The notes under the pieces: generated by a model
Databases searched by the model: none
The model's input: the letters and a program-made list of their open reading frames with translations, nothing else
Told to the model about the DNA's origin: nothing
Made by a program: the position numbers and the translations under genes
Shown: positions 25,350-35,000 of the stretch, piece by piece
How positions within the stretch are numbered: position 1 is the first letter of the stretch
How the letters are laid out: the number at the start of each line of letters is the position of its first letter
DNA from: RUG12783 sp946409545
GTDB lineage: Bacteria; Bacillota_I; Bacilli_A; RF39; UBA660
DNA length: 64,000 nucleotides
Assembly (NCBI GenBank): GCA_946409545.1
Contig: CAMJWT010000004.1
Coordinates: 22,351 to 86,350, forward strand
Reading direction: 5' to 3'

Positions 25350-25370
25350 GATTGAAAAACCTTTTCAATC
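25350..25370 (-). promoter_or_regulatory. 5'-end hairpin in the upp leader
   Basis: Perfect inverted repeat GATTGAAAA/TTTTCAATC with a 3-base loop. It should be the very first part of the upp mRNA if transcription starts near 25371, and it ends directly before the GGAGG site. No T-run follows, so it is not a terminator; RNA protection or control of ribosome access is possible. Confidence 0.5.
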
Positions 25371-25377
25371 CAAAATT

Positions 25378-25406
25378 ATGATAGCAAAAATATAACTCTT
25401 TGTAAA
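25378..25406 (-). promoter_or_regulatory. Promoter of upp-mscL
   Basis: Minus-strand TTTACA (25406-25401), 17-base spacer ending TGC (extended -10), TATCAT (25383-25378). Confidence 0.75.
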
Positions 25407-25410
25407 GTAA

Positions 25411-27066
25411 CTAACTATTTGCTCCATACATTTTATAAAAATCTTCAAATAGTACAAAATGAGTGAAATTATTACTTGGTCCATCAATTGATTTACCTGT
25501 ATATTTACTTATTGTTTGAACATCAATATTTAGTTTAGCATTCACAATTTGTAAGGAGTCATTACCAATACCAATTACCATTGCTACATGACCTTCTCGC
25601 CATACTAAATCACCAATTTGAATTTTATTAATATAGTCTAAATTATTTTTATTAAAAGCATATTTATGAGACTTAGCATTAAAGTTACCCCACATACCTG
25701 TTGATTGACTACTAGTTCTTATAATATCTGGAGAAAAACCTGCCTGTACAAAGGCCCAAGCTGTAAAACCAGTACAATCAAGACCGGCTTCACAAGTTGA
25801 ACTTGATAATTCACGAGCACAGATAAGTCTTCCATCATGAAGACTAACTTCCTTTTTACATCCCCAATTAGGATTTAATCCTTTATGTTGATATTTTCCA
25901 CCCCATTGATAAGCAATTCTTTTATCATAATTAGCAAGATATAAAGCACTATAAACAACACTATCTCTTGTTTTATAACCAAAACTTTTAATATTATCAT
26001 CAAGAATTTTATTATCATTATCTAAACTAGAATTACATTTTATATATGTTGATTTAGTCGTATTAATACTTTTAATACTACTTCCCATTTTTTTCTTACA
26101 TGTTATTTCAGCATAATTATCATTATTATCATATACTAAAATAACAATAGGATTGTTAGTATCATTAATACTAAATTTATTAATAGTATAATCTTTATTA
26201 TTATATTGATATTTCTTAATTCCACTAGAATCACTTGCAGATATATTAACATTTAAAAGATTATTTGATTCAAGAGTTGCTGTACAACTACCTTTTGGTT
26301 TATCATTATCAAATGAACTAATATCAACTTCATATACTTTATGTGATCCACTTTTTAAATAAATATCAAAAGATACTTTTTTACTATCACCATATTTATA
26401 AGATATGTCTTTACTGTTATTTTTTTCATTATTAGGCATTAATACATAATCATAATCTTTATTATTTATTTCTAAAGATACTGATTTATTTTTCGAATCA
26501 TTTACTACCTTAATATCAAAGTCAACAATATTAATTATTCTTTCTAATTTTCTCTCTTTTCCATTAAAGAATAATGTATAAGTAACATTATAGGTTCCTA
26601 TAACATCATTATTAACTTTATTTTCAACTCTAACATTTTTTGAGATATCAACATTATTATTTTTAGCAACAAAACCTTTATCAAGATATGTCCCTATAAA
26701 ATAATATTCTATTTCTTCACCATTTAATTCAAAAACAATATTTTTATCATTAGCGATAACAAATACTTTTCTTTCTTTAGTATCTAATAAATCATTAGAA
26801 GAACTATATAATTTATAACTAACTTTATATGTTCCAATAATTTGATTATTAATATTATTAGAAACATCAACATGATAACTTTTTATATCACTTTGATTAT
26901 TCTTTATTTCATAACCAGGCTCATGATAATCTTCTCCTTGATATAAGGCATAATCGTCTCCCTTAAGAACAAGGATAGCAGTATCACTACTACTTGGCAT
27001 AAACATTAAGAATATAACAATAACAATTAAAATAATAAAAATATAAATTATATAATTCTTTTTCAT
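25411..27066 (-). CDS. Membrane-anchored NlpC/P60 peptidase with Ig-like domains
   Basis: A 551-residue protein: N-terminal anchor helix (about 4-24), two DUF5011-like Ig-type domains (~30-110 and ~112-185; each has 'YHEPGYEIKNN'/'YLDKGFVAKNN' and 'IGTYKVSYKLY' style strands), a linker with two further beta segments, then an NlpC/P60 domain (~360-545). The catalytic Cys is C431 (GLDCTGF) and His H493 (EGHVAMV). Extra Cys (CARELSSSTCEAG) may form disulfides. It should cut peptidoglycan stem peptides at the cell surface. It is the gene after holA (12-base gap) in the T-box-led cmk-alaS-holA run. Confidence 0.87.
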   Translation of the reverse strand: MKKNYIIYIFIILIVIVIFLMFMPSSSDTAILVLKGDDYALYQGEDYHEPGYEIKNNQSDIKSYHVDVSNNINNQIIGTYKVSYKLYSSSNDLLDTKERKVFVIANDKNIVFELNGEEIEYYFIGTYLDKGFVAKNNNVDISKNVRVENKVNNDVIGTYNVTYTLFFNGKERKLERIINIVDFDIKVVNDSKNKSVSLEINNKDYDYVLMPNNEKNNSKDISYKYGDSKKVSFDIYLKSGSHKVYEVDISSFDNDKPKGSCTATLESNNLLNVNISASDSSGIKKYQYNNKDYTINKFSINDTNNPIVILVYDNNDNYAEITCKKKMGSSIKSINTTKSTYIKCNSSLDNDNKILDDNIKSFGYKTRDSVVYSALYLANYDKRIAYQWGGKYQHKGLNPNWGCKKEVSLHDGRLICARELSSSTCEAGLDCTGFTAWAFVQAGFSPDIIRTSSQSTGMWGNFNAKSHKYAFNKNNLDYINKIQIGDLVWREGHVAMVIGIGNDSLQIVNAKLNIDVQTISKYTGKSIDGPSNNFTHFVLFEDFYKMYGANS

Positions 27067-27078
27067 AATTATTCCCCT

Positions 27079-28005
27079 TTATAAACTTGCAATAAAAACT
27101 GGAAAAACAACTTCTGGTAAGCTTTTACCTAGTTTCAATTCTTCATCCATAATGGATAATTTATATAAATAATCTACAAGCTCACTCTTTTTATAATTTA
27201 TTATTTTTTGCCTTAAAAAATATAATTGTTTAGGATTCTTTAAATTAAGTTTATCAGCGATATCTAAATCATCAAGATTACTTAATATTTTAACTTGAAG
27301 AAGAAGTCTTATTTGATTAGATAAACTAATAAGTATCTTAAAGATTTCTTCTCCATAGCTAACAATATCATTATAAATAGTTAGACTTCGCTTTTTATCT
27401 TTTTTAATAATTGCTTCAATTAGATCAAAGATATTATCATCAATCTTTTTAACAACAATTAAATCAATATCTTCTTTTGTTATTACTTTATCATCTAATT
27501 TATACATTAATAATTTATCTAATTCATTATTAATTCGATCGATATCTTCTGTCGTAAGCGATAAAAAGTAAATAATATCACTTGAACTAAATTTATATCC
27601 TTTAGTTTTTTCTTTAACATAATCTTGATAATTAATATTAACATCAACTATTTTAAATTTCTCTTTAACTAATTTACTAACATTCTTTTTACCATCTAAC
27701 TTTCTACAAGATAGAATAAGAATATTATCACTAGGATTATTAACATACTTTATAAATTCATCAACATCATGATCAATCTCACTTTTATCTGTTGTTAAGA
27801 AAGATGCATTACTTGCAAAAACAATTTTTTTATTAGTAAATAATCCATAAGTATTAAGTTCCATAATAACATTAGAAATGTTAACTTCATCTAAATCATA
27901 TCTTATTAATTCTTCTTCTATTATTTTATTATCTTTTAATATTTCTTTAACATACTTATCAAGAATTATATGATTATCACTTTCAATAAAATATAAATTA
28001 TTCAT
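27079..28005 (-). CDS. holA: DNA polymerase III delta subunit
   Basis: A 308-residue clamp-loader delta subunit. Residues ~1-140 resemble the RecA-like first domain, starting LYFIESDNHIILDKYVKEI and containing NTYGLFTNKKIVFASNA; the AAA+ middle and the helical collar domain (~200-308) follow, ending GKSLPEVVFPVFIAS. It opens the beta clamp at replication forks. The ATG at 28005 is preferred, since the family begins right at the 'LYF' strand; it overlaps the alaS stop codon by 8 bases. An ATG at 28017 is possible but gives four non-conserved residues. Confidence 0.85.
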   Translation of the reverse strand: MNNLYFIESDNHIILDKYVKEILKDNKIIEEELIRYDLDEVNISNVIMELNTYGLFTNKKIVFASNASFLTTDKSEIDHDVDEFIKYVNNPSDNILILSCRKLDGKKNVSKLVKEKFKIVDVNINYQDYVKEKTKGYKFSSSDIIYFLSLTTEDIDRINNELDKLLMYKLDDKVITKEDIDLIVVKKIDDNIFDLIEAIIKKDKKRSLTIYNDIVSYGEEIFKILISLSNQIRLLLQVKILSNLDDLDIADKLNLKNPKQLYFLRQKIINYKKSELVDYLYKLSIMDEELKLGKSLPEVVFPVFIASL

Positions 28006-30685
28006 TGTATTTACCATTTAATATTTCATCAAAAATATCATTTATTTCAGTAATATCTTTTCCAGCTCCTTGGGCGAATTTATTAGATCCACCACCATTA
28101 CCACCACATCTATTAGTTACATCACGAATAACCATTCCTGCATTAATAGATGAATTAGAACGAGCTAAGAAATTAATATTAGATTTCATTTGATTAACAA
28201 TTAAAATAAATAAATTATCATTTTCATTAACTAAGTTATCCATAACTTGTTTTAATGAATTAATATCCATATCATTAACTAATTTTAATAGATATTTATT
28301 ACCATTAACTTCTTTAATATCTTCTTCTAAGAAAGATAATTCTTTAACAAATTTTTCTTCTTTAACTTTATTATATTCTTTCTCTAAATTCTTAACTTCT
28401 TCTTGTAGTGTTAATAAAGTATTTTTAAGAGAAACAATATCTTTGTAACTATCATATTCTTCTTTAGGAAGAATTGGTTCAAATTTTAATTTAATACCAT
28501 TATTTTTAGCTTCACTAATAATACTTTTAGCTTTAATAACTAACTTAACAATTTCATCATTATATTGTTTAGATGATTCAAGTAAAGCGTTTTCTATCTT
28601 ATCACCAGTAGCAGCTTCAATACGATAAACATTACTTCCTTTAGAAGTAAAATCAATGATTGCAAAACTTTTGATATTAGAAGTATTCTTGGTATGACAA
28701 CCACCACATAATTCATGAGAATTACCAAATGTTACTTCACGAACCGTATCATGATATTTTTCATCGAAAAGAGCCATTACTTCATTACGATCAACATCAT
28801 TAATGTTTTTAAATTCAATTTCTCTTTTAATCTTAGCACCTATTAATTCATTAACTTTATTTTCAACATTAATAAGTTCTTCATCAGAAATCTTACCACT
28901 ATAATTAAAGTCAAAACGAAGAGTTTGTTCATCAACCTTACTACCAGCTTGACTAATATCTTTACTAATTAAACTTCTTAGTGAATATTGAAGTAAGTGA
29001 ACAGATGAATGGTTACATTCAATACGTTTTCTTTTATCTTCATCAACTAATAGATCAAATGTATCGCCTAACTTAATAACACCACTTAATATTTTAACTT
29101 GATGAATATTTTGTCCATTAGGAGCTTTATTAACATCAAGAACTCTTGCTTTAGCTGTAGGACAAGTCATAATACCAGTATCATTAACTTCTCCACCTCC
29201 AGTTGCATAGAAACATGTTTTATCAAGAATAACTAAACCTTCTTTAGTAATCTTATCAACTGCTTTATCTTTATTAAATAAACCAATTACTTTTCCTTTT
29301 AATTTATATTTATCATAGATAAATTCACTAGGAAGAGTAAAGTTTAATAAAGCTTCATTTTGCGTTGACATGGCATTTTCATGATGAACATTACTCTTAC
29401 TTGTTTCTTTTTGTTTAGCCATATACTTATCAAATTCTTCTTTATTTGTTGTGTAGCCATTTTCATTTAAATATTCAAGTGTTAGTTCATAAGGGAATCC
29501 ATAAGTATCATATAGTTTAAATACATCAGCTCCACTTATTGTTTTATCAATAGATTCATCCATTAATTCTGCTAGCTTCTTTTCACCATCTTTAAGAGTT
29601 CTATTGAATAATTGTTCTTCTTGCATTACAAGAGCTTTAACACGAGCTTCTTTCTTCTCTAAGTATGGATAAACATCTTTCATGTTATCAACTACTACTT
29701 CAACTAATTTATACATAAATAAGCCATCAAGACCTAGTTTTTTACCGAATCGTACACTACGACGTAATAATCTTCTTAAGATATAACCACGTCCTACATT
29801 ACCAAAGGTTGCACCATCAGATAAAGCAAATGTAAGAGCTCTAATATGATCAGCAATTACTTTAAATGGCATTGAGCCATCATACATTACACCAGATAAA
29901 TCTTCAATTTTATTAATAATTGGTAAGAATAAATCGGTATCAAAGTTAGAATCAGCATCTTGGAAAATACATGCCCAACGTTCTAACCCTGCTCCTGTAT
30001 CTATATTCTTACTAGGAAGTTCTTTATATTCACTTCTTTCTTTACCTTCTTCACTATTAAATTGTGATAAAACATTATTCCAGATTTCAATAAATCTTTC
30101 GTTGTCTTCACCCTTTAAAAAGTGTTTAAGAGCTTTACCATCAAAATCATATTTTTTACCACGGTCATAGAATATTTCCGTATCAGGGCCACAAGGACCA
30201 GGTCCAATTTCCCAAAAGTTATCAGATAGTCTTACAATATGTTCTGGTAATATTCCTAAAGATATCCAACGATTAATTGTATCAACATCATCAGGAAAAA
30301 CTGTAACATATAATTTTTCTACAGGAATATCAAACCATTCTTTACCGGTTAATAATTCAAAAGCAAAACCTAAAGCTTCATCACGAAAGTAATCTCCAAT
30401 GGAGAAATTACCCATCATTTCAAAAAAAGTGTGATGACGTCTTGTTACACCAACATTATCAATATCATTTGTTCTTATACATTTTTGGATATTAGTAAGT
30501 CTTTTACTAACTGGTACTTCAGATCCATCAAAGTAACGTTTTAATGGTGTTACTCCTGCATTTATCCATAATAATGTATCATCATTTTGGGGAATTAAAG
30601 ATGCACTTGGTACTATTTTATGTCCATGAGAACTAAAATATTTAAGCCACATATCTCTAATTTCACGACTTGTCATTCTCTTCAT
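27998..30685 (-). CDS. alaS: Alanyl-tRNA synthetase
   Basis: An 895-residue class II synthetase of normal length. Motif 1-3 region: INAGVTPLKRYFDG, RRHHTFFEMMGNFSIGDYF and GAGLERWACIFQ. The editing domain has the zinc-type HxxxH (CNHSSVHLLQ) and CGGCH (ELCGGCHTKN) sites, and the C-terminal C-Ala domain ends with the GGNGGGSNKFAQGAG motif. It charges tRNA-Ala and edits Ser/Gly mischarging. GAGGAA precedes the first ATG. It lies 2 bases after cmk, and the whole group is preceded by a T-box with an alanine specifier, so its expression should rise when uncharged tRNA-Ala builds up. Confidence 0.97.
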   Translation of the reverse strand: MKRMTSREIRDMWLKYFSSHGHKIVPSASLIPQNDDTLLWINAGVTPLKRYFDGSEVPVSKRLTNIQKCIRTNDIDNVGVTRRHHTFFEMMGNFSIGDYFRDEALGFAFELLTGKEWFDIPVEKLYVTVFPDDVDTINRWISLGILPEHIVRLSDNFWEIGPGPCGPDTEIFYDRGKKYDFDGKALKHFLKGEDNERFIEIWNNVLSQFNSEEGKERSEYKELPSKNIDTGAGLERWACIFQDADSNFDTDLFLPIINKIEDLSGVMYDGSMPFKVIADHIRALTFALSDGATFGNVGRGYILRRLLRRSVRFGKKLGLDGLFMYKLVEVVVDNMKDVYPYLEKKEARVKALVMQEEQLFNRTLKDGEKKLAELMDESIDKTISGADVFKLYDTYGFPYELTLEYLNENGYTTNKEEFDKYMAKQKETSKSNVHHENAMSTQNEALLNFTLPSEFIYDKYKLKGKVIGLFNKDKAVDKITKEGLVILDKTCFYATGGGEVNDTGIMTCPTAKARVLDVNKAPNGQNIHQVKILSGVIKLGDTFDLLVDEDKRKRIECNHSSVHLLQYSLRSLISKDISQAGSKVDEQTLRFDFNYSGKISDEELINVENKVNELIGAKIKREIEFKNINDVDRNEVMALFDEKYHDTVREVTFGNSHELCGGCHTKNTSNIKSFAIIDFTSKGSNVYRIEAATGDKIENALLESSKQYNDEIVKLVIKAKSIISEAKNNGIKLKFEPILPKEEYDSYKDIVSLKNTLLTLQEEVKNLEKEYNKVKEEKFVKELSFLEEDIKEVNGNKYLLKLVNDMDINSLKQVMDNLVNENDNLFILIVNQMKSNINFLARSNSSINAGMVIRDVTNRCGGNGGGSNKFAQGAGKDITEINDIFDEILNGKYNE

Positions 30686-30687
30686 AT

Positions 30688-31368
30688 TTATTCCTCGTTT
30701 CTAATATTATTTACAAAATCTAAAATATAGCTTATTTCTTCTTCGATTTCCATTCCTGTTGAATCTAGGTGGATGGCATCTTCGGCTTCACGAAGAGGAC
30801 TATTATCACGATGCGTATCACGATAATCACGTTCTTCAATTTCTTTTTTGATTTGTTCTAAATCAGCTTCTTCGCCTTTATCAAGATATTCTTTATAACG
30901 ACGATTGGCTCTTTCTTCGACACTTGCAGTTAAGAAAATTTTAAGGTCAGCATTTGGAAGAACAACCGTTCCAATATCACGTCCATCCATAACAATATTA
31001 TTCTTTTTGGCAATCTCTTGTTGCATACTAACCATTTTTTCACGTACTAATTTATGAACGCTAACCTTACTTGCTGCATTACTAACTTCTTGAGTACGTA
31101 TTTTATCAGTTACATCATCACCATTTAAGAATAGTTTAATACCTTCATCCATAATCTTAAATTCAACATTAATATCATCAAGAACTTTATTAACTTCTTC
31201 TTCATTTTCAACATCAATGTTTTTATTTATATAATATAATCCAACAGCACGATACATTGCTCCTGTATCAACATAAATAAAATTTAATCTTTTAGCAACT
31301 TCTTTAGCAATAGTACTTTTTCCTGCTCCTGCTGGACCATCAATAGCTAAATTAAAATATTTTTTCAT
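30688..31368 (-). CDS. cmk: Cytidylate kinase
   Basis: A 226-residue CMP/dCMP kinase. The P-loop is DGPAGAGKST (about 8-17), followed by DTGAMYRAV; the CMP-binding and LID regions include MDGRDIGTVVLP, SVEERANRRYKE and RDYRDTHRDNSPLREAEDA. The start is the ATG at 31368 (GGAGG upstream). A longer frame reading to 31482 is not coding: it runs through the T-box leader. It makes CDP/dCDP for RNA and DNA synthesis. Being between a T-box and alaS, it should respond to alanine-tRNA charging, which is unusual for this gene. Confidence 0.95.
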   Translation of the reverse strand: MKKYFNLAIDGPAGAGKSTIAKEVAKRLNFIYVDTGAMYRAVGLYYINKNIDVENEEEVNKVLDDINVEFKIMDEGIKLFLNGDDVTDKIRTQEVSNAASKVSVHKLVREKMVSMQQEIAKKNNIVMDGRDIGTVVLPNADLKIFLTASVEERANRRYKEYLDKGEEADLEQIKKEIEERDYRDTHRDNSPLREAEDAIHLDSTGMEIEEEISYILDFVNNIRNEE

Positions 31369-31379
31369 ACAATCCTCCA

Positions 31380-31551
31380 ATAAAAAAAGCCCTTTGTAGG
31401 AGCGACTTGCGCGGTACCATCCTACTTTGGACTTAATTAACATAACGGGTTTCACCGGAATCCAATCAAAAGCAGCGTTCATATAATAATTATGTTAGTT
31501 TTCACCAAACACTAACTCTCTAGAATAATTAATTATATTACTCCTCTTTCG
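31380..31551 (-). promoter_or_regulatory. T-box riboswitch (alanine type) upstream of cmk-alaS
   Basis: A complete T-box leader on the minus strand. Stem I is closed by CGAAAG (31551-31546) and CTTTTG. It has the AGAGAG bulge and the TTGGTGAAAA apical segment, and the specifier loop GAAC-GCT-G has the alanine codon GCT at 31476-31474. The T-box core TGGTACCGCG lies at 31419-31410 with its partner CGCTCCT in the antiterminator. A short GC hairpin with seven Ts (31388-31382) is the competing terminator. The base after TGG is T, matching a tRNA discriminator A, as in tRNA-Ala. Uncharged tRNA-Ala should bind and allow read-through into cmk, alaS and beyond. Confidence 0.92.
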
Positions 31552-31569
31552 TAAAGATTTAACAAAAAT

Positions 31570-31578
31570 ATTATAACA
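31570..31578 (-). promoter_or_regulatory. Extended -10 promoter of the T-box operon
   Basis: Minus-strand TGT-TATAAT (31578-31570). The transcript would start around 31563 and enter Stem I of the T-box within about 15 bases. No clear -35. Confidence 0.6.
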
Positions 31579-31616
31579 TAACTAATAAAAAATAAAAGAC
31601 TTTTTTATTACAATAT

Positions 31617-31651
31617 AATAAAAAGTTATAAAGATTTTTCTTTATAACTTT
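31617..31651 (-). terminator. Intrinsic terminator of the surface-protein operon
   Basis: Inverted repeat AAAGTTATAAAG/CTTTATAACTTT with Ts following on the minus strand, shortly after the stop codon of the 31661 gene. Confidence 0.8.
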
Positions 31652-31660
31652 ATTATTAAA

Positions 31661-32041
31661 CTATTTTTTCTTTTTATTATTAATTTTCTTTAATATAACA
31701 AACATTATTATTGAACCAATTACTATTCCAAAAGCTAAGATACCTGCAAAAAAAATAATTGCATCAACACGAGTTACTTTAATACTATTATCATCTTCTT
31801 CAGGAACAACTTCTTCTTTAGGTTCTTCATCAAGAGGTGAAACTTCTGGTGAAAAGGATGTAATAGGAAAATCTTCTTCGTCAGTATATTCATTATCATA
31901 AGTTTCTATATAATCATCATCTAATTCTTCCTCATCTTCAATAGAATAATATATTGGATTAAAATCATTTTCTTCTGCCAATGTTTTAATAGGAATTAAA
32001 ACAAACGACAAGGTTATAAGTAATACAAATATTTTCTTCAT
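31661..32041 (-). CDS. Small acidic membrane protein of unknown function
   Basis: A 126-residue protein: signal peptide (1-22, cleavage near TLAEE), a strongly acidic, Tyr/Asp/Glu-rich extracellular stretch (~24-85) and one C-terminal membrane helix (~93-117) followed by a Lys-rich tail (KKINNKKKK). The layout is of a single-pass type I protein. It starts 8 bases after the 1284-residue surface protein gene and ends the transcript. A partner or accessory role for that protein is likely by position only. I do not recognise the family. Confidence 0.75.
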   Translation of the reverse strand: MKKIFVLLITLSFVLIPIKTLAEENDFNPIYYSIEDEEELDDDYIETYDNEYTDEEDFPITSFSPEVSPLDEEPKEEVVPEEDDNSIKVTRVDAIIFFAGILAFGIVIGSIIMFVILKKINNKKKK

Positions 32042-32049
32042 AAAATCTC

Positions 32050-35000
32050 CTATCTATTATATACAACTACTTTTTTCTTTTTAAACATATTGCTAATTAT
32101 TGAAAACATCATAATAGTAACAATTAAAGTAATAACACTTACAAGCATTATATTATTTTTTAAATAATCAATAAAGGTTACACTTTGACCAACTACATTT
32201 ATTTTCATTCTCGTTTCAGTTCCATCTTTTGATTTAGCAATAATATCAGCTGAACCTACTTTTTTAGCAAGAACAATTCCATTATCATCAACTTCAACAA
32301 CACTAGGATTACTACTTTTCCATGTTACAGATTTATTTGAAGCATTATATGGTTCAAAAGAAATTAACAAAGTTTCATGTTCCATAGGTTTTAAATCTAT
32401 AACATCTTTATCCGGATGAATATTTCCTTTTAACGATAAATTCGTAACATGAATATCTGATTTGTAACTAGATGGTCTATCTTTTACAGTAATTTGGCAT
32501 TCACTAGATATACTTCCTGATGAAACTGTAATTCTTGCAAATCCTTTACCTACAGCACGAACTGAACCATAATTATTAACTACAACCACATTTGGATTAT
32601 TACTTTTCCAAGTTAATTTGATATCTTTTACAAAACTAGGACTAACAATTGCCTGTATTGTATCTACATTACCAGTATACATTGTTAATTCTGTTTTGCT
32701 CAAAGTAATATCAGAGATTTCTTCTAATACCACCTCTTTTTTAGGATCATGATTTTTTACTTCAACTTCACAACTTGCACTAACACCATTCGAAGACGTT
32801 ACGGTTATTGTAGCCGTTCCTGCTGAAACAGCAGTTACTTCATTATTAGAAATAGTTACGATATCTTCATCACTACTTTCCCAAGTTAAATCACGGTTAG
32901 TTGCATTAGAAGGAGAAATTGTTGCACTAATTGTTGAAGTATCTCCTACTTTCAATTTTAATTTCTTTTTATTTAATTTAATATTAGTTACCAAAACTTC
33001 TTCTTCACCTGGCGTTGGAGGATCAGGTTCTTCAGTATCGTGTGTACCTGAAGCTTTAGTTATAGTTACTGAACATGTAGCAGTTTTATTATTATTACTT
33101 TTGGCAGTAATTGTTGCTGTTCCTATTCCAACTCCTGTTACCAAACCATTATCATCTACTGTTGCAACAGTAGTATCACTACTTGTCCATGTTATTGTCT
33201 TGTTAGTTGCATTACTTGGTGTTACAGTTACTTCTAAGGTTTGACTCCTATATACTTCTAAAGTTAATTGTGTTTTATTTAAACTTATACTAGTTACATC
33301 AATTGTTGTACTAGGGGCTTCAACTTTTACCTTACAAGTAGCGGTTTTTCCATTATTACTTTTTGCAGTAATAGTTACTGTTCCTGCTTTTTTCGCTGTT
33401 ACTTTTCCGCTTGAACTAACAGTTGCAATAGTTTTATCACTACTACTCCAAGTAATTGTTTTATTAGTTGCATTACTTGGACTTATTGTTGCTTTTAAAG
33501 TATTACTTTCTTTAACATTCAATAATAATTCTTCTTTATTAAGAGTTACACTTGTTACTTGAATTTCAGTTGGGGTTGTACCTCCAATTAGTTTTCTAGG
33601 TCTTAATACAACAAAGCAATCTTGACCTAGCAAGGAATCAATAAGTCGTTTACTAACATCACTAGATAATTTAACTATTTTTTTACCATTTAATGTTATA
33701 AATTGATTACCTGATACAAAGATATACGCAGTATATTTGCCATTATATGTTCCCATTGAACTCTTATCAGAATCATATTTAGGATCAGCTACAAGTAAGA
33801 CATCACCTTCAATAAATGAATTCGTTCTTGGAGTTAAAATTCTACCATCATGTAATTTCGTATCATACTCAGTAATTGTTCGTGTACCACCATATAATCC
33901 TGGAATACGATCATTACCAAAAGGATTATTTTTAACACCATTACTATCTTTAACTTTAACAAGATATTCTTTTTGAGGTGATTGAACAACCATATCCAAA
34001 TAAAATTTAGTATTAGAATCAGCACCAGAATATTTTCTTAATTTATATGAAGTACTACTAACATTAAAAATAATTTTAATTAAATCTTCAGCATTTTTAT
34101 TATCTAATCCATAACCCGGATAAAATGTACTTAAAAACTCTTTATCTGAATTTAAAGTATTATTCACCTTCTTATCAATTAGATACTTAGCCAAAGCTTC
34201 TTGATACTTCTTTTCTTCTGCTGCAGTAGGATTACTAGGCTTAACTGGTTTCTTTACAGTTGCTGGAGCATGTTTTAAAATTAAAGTTTTAATCGTTTTC
34301 ATTTTGATACCATTAACACTTACAGTATCATTTGTAATGAATGAATCCAATTCATGATTACTACGAACACGAACTTTATATTTAACGGTAACAGAAGAAC
34401 CACTATTGATACTTAAGGTACCTTTATAATATTTTTCGCAAGATTCTTTTTTTGTTTCACATAGTTTTCCATTAACAGTTATAGTTTCAAGATTTGTTCC
34501 TGCAGGAACTCCTATAATATAAGACGCATCATAAGTTTTTGTCTTACTATAATTAGTCATGGTTAATGTATAAACTATTGAATCACCGGGAGCAATGCTT
34601 TCATACATTTCTCTATTAGCTGTTAATACTGAAGATAAATGGGTTTTATTTTTTCTATTATTAACATTATTAGATAAATTATAAGATATTGTTTTAACTT
34701 CATCATTTATTTTAACTTTACCTTTTAAAACAATATTTGATGGTCTCATAATTATTAATTCATCAACACTACCACCAAGTAAACTTTTTGGTCCATAATA
34801 ACCACTTGGATTAGTATCCCAACGAAAATTATCATTTGAACCATATAATGCCATTTTTTTAGTTCGAAGGGTTCCAAAGCCATCATCTGTTTTTTCAGTT
34901 CGATCTTTTTTATTTGTCATGTCATACTTGCCGCCTTTATCGTCACCTTCACCACTTCCAGCACTAGTATCCATTAAAACAGGATTTTTACCATCAAAGT

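Noticed and set aside
31369..31482. N-terminal extension of cmk by 38 codons
   Set aside because: The extension is the T-box leader read as protein; the conserved start with GGAGG lies at 31368.
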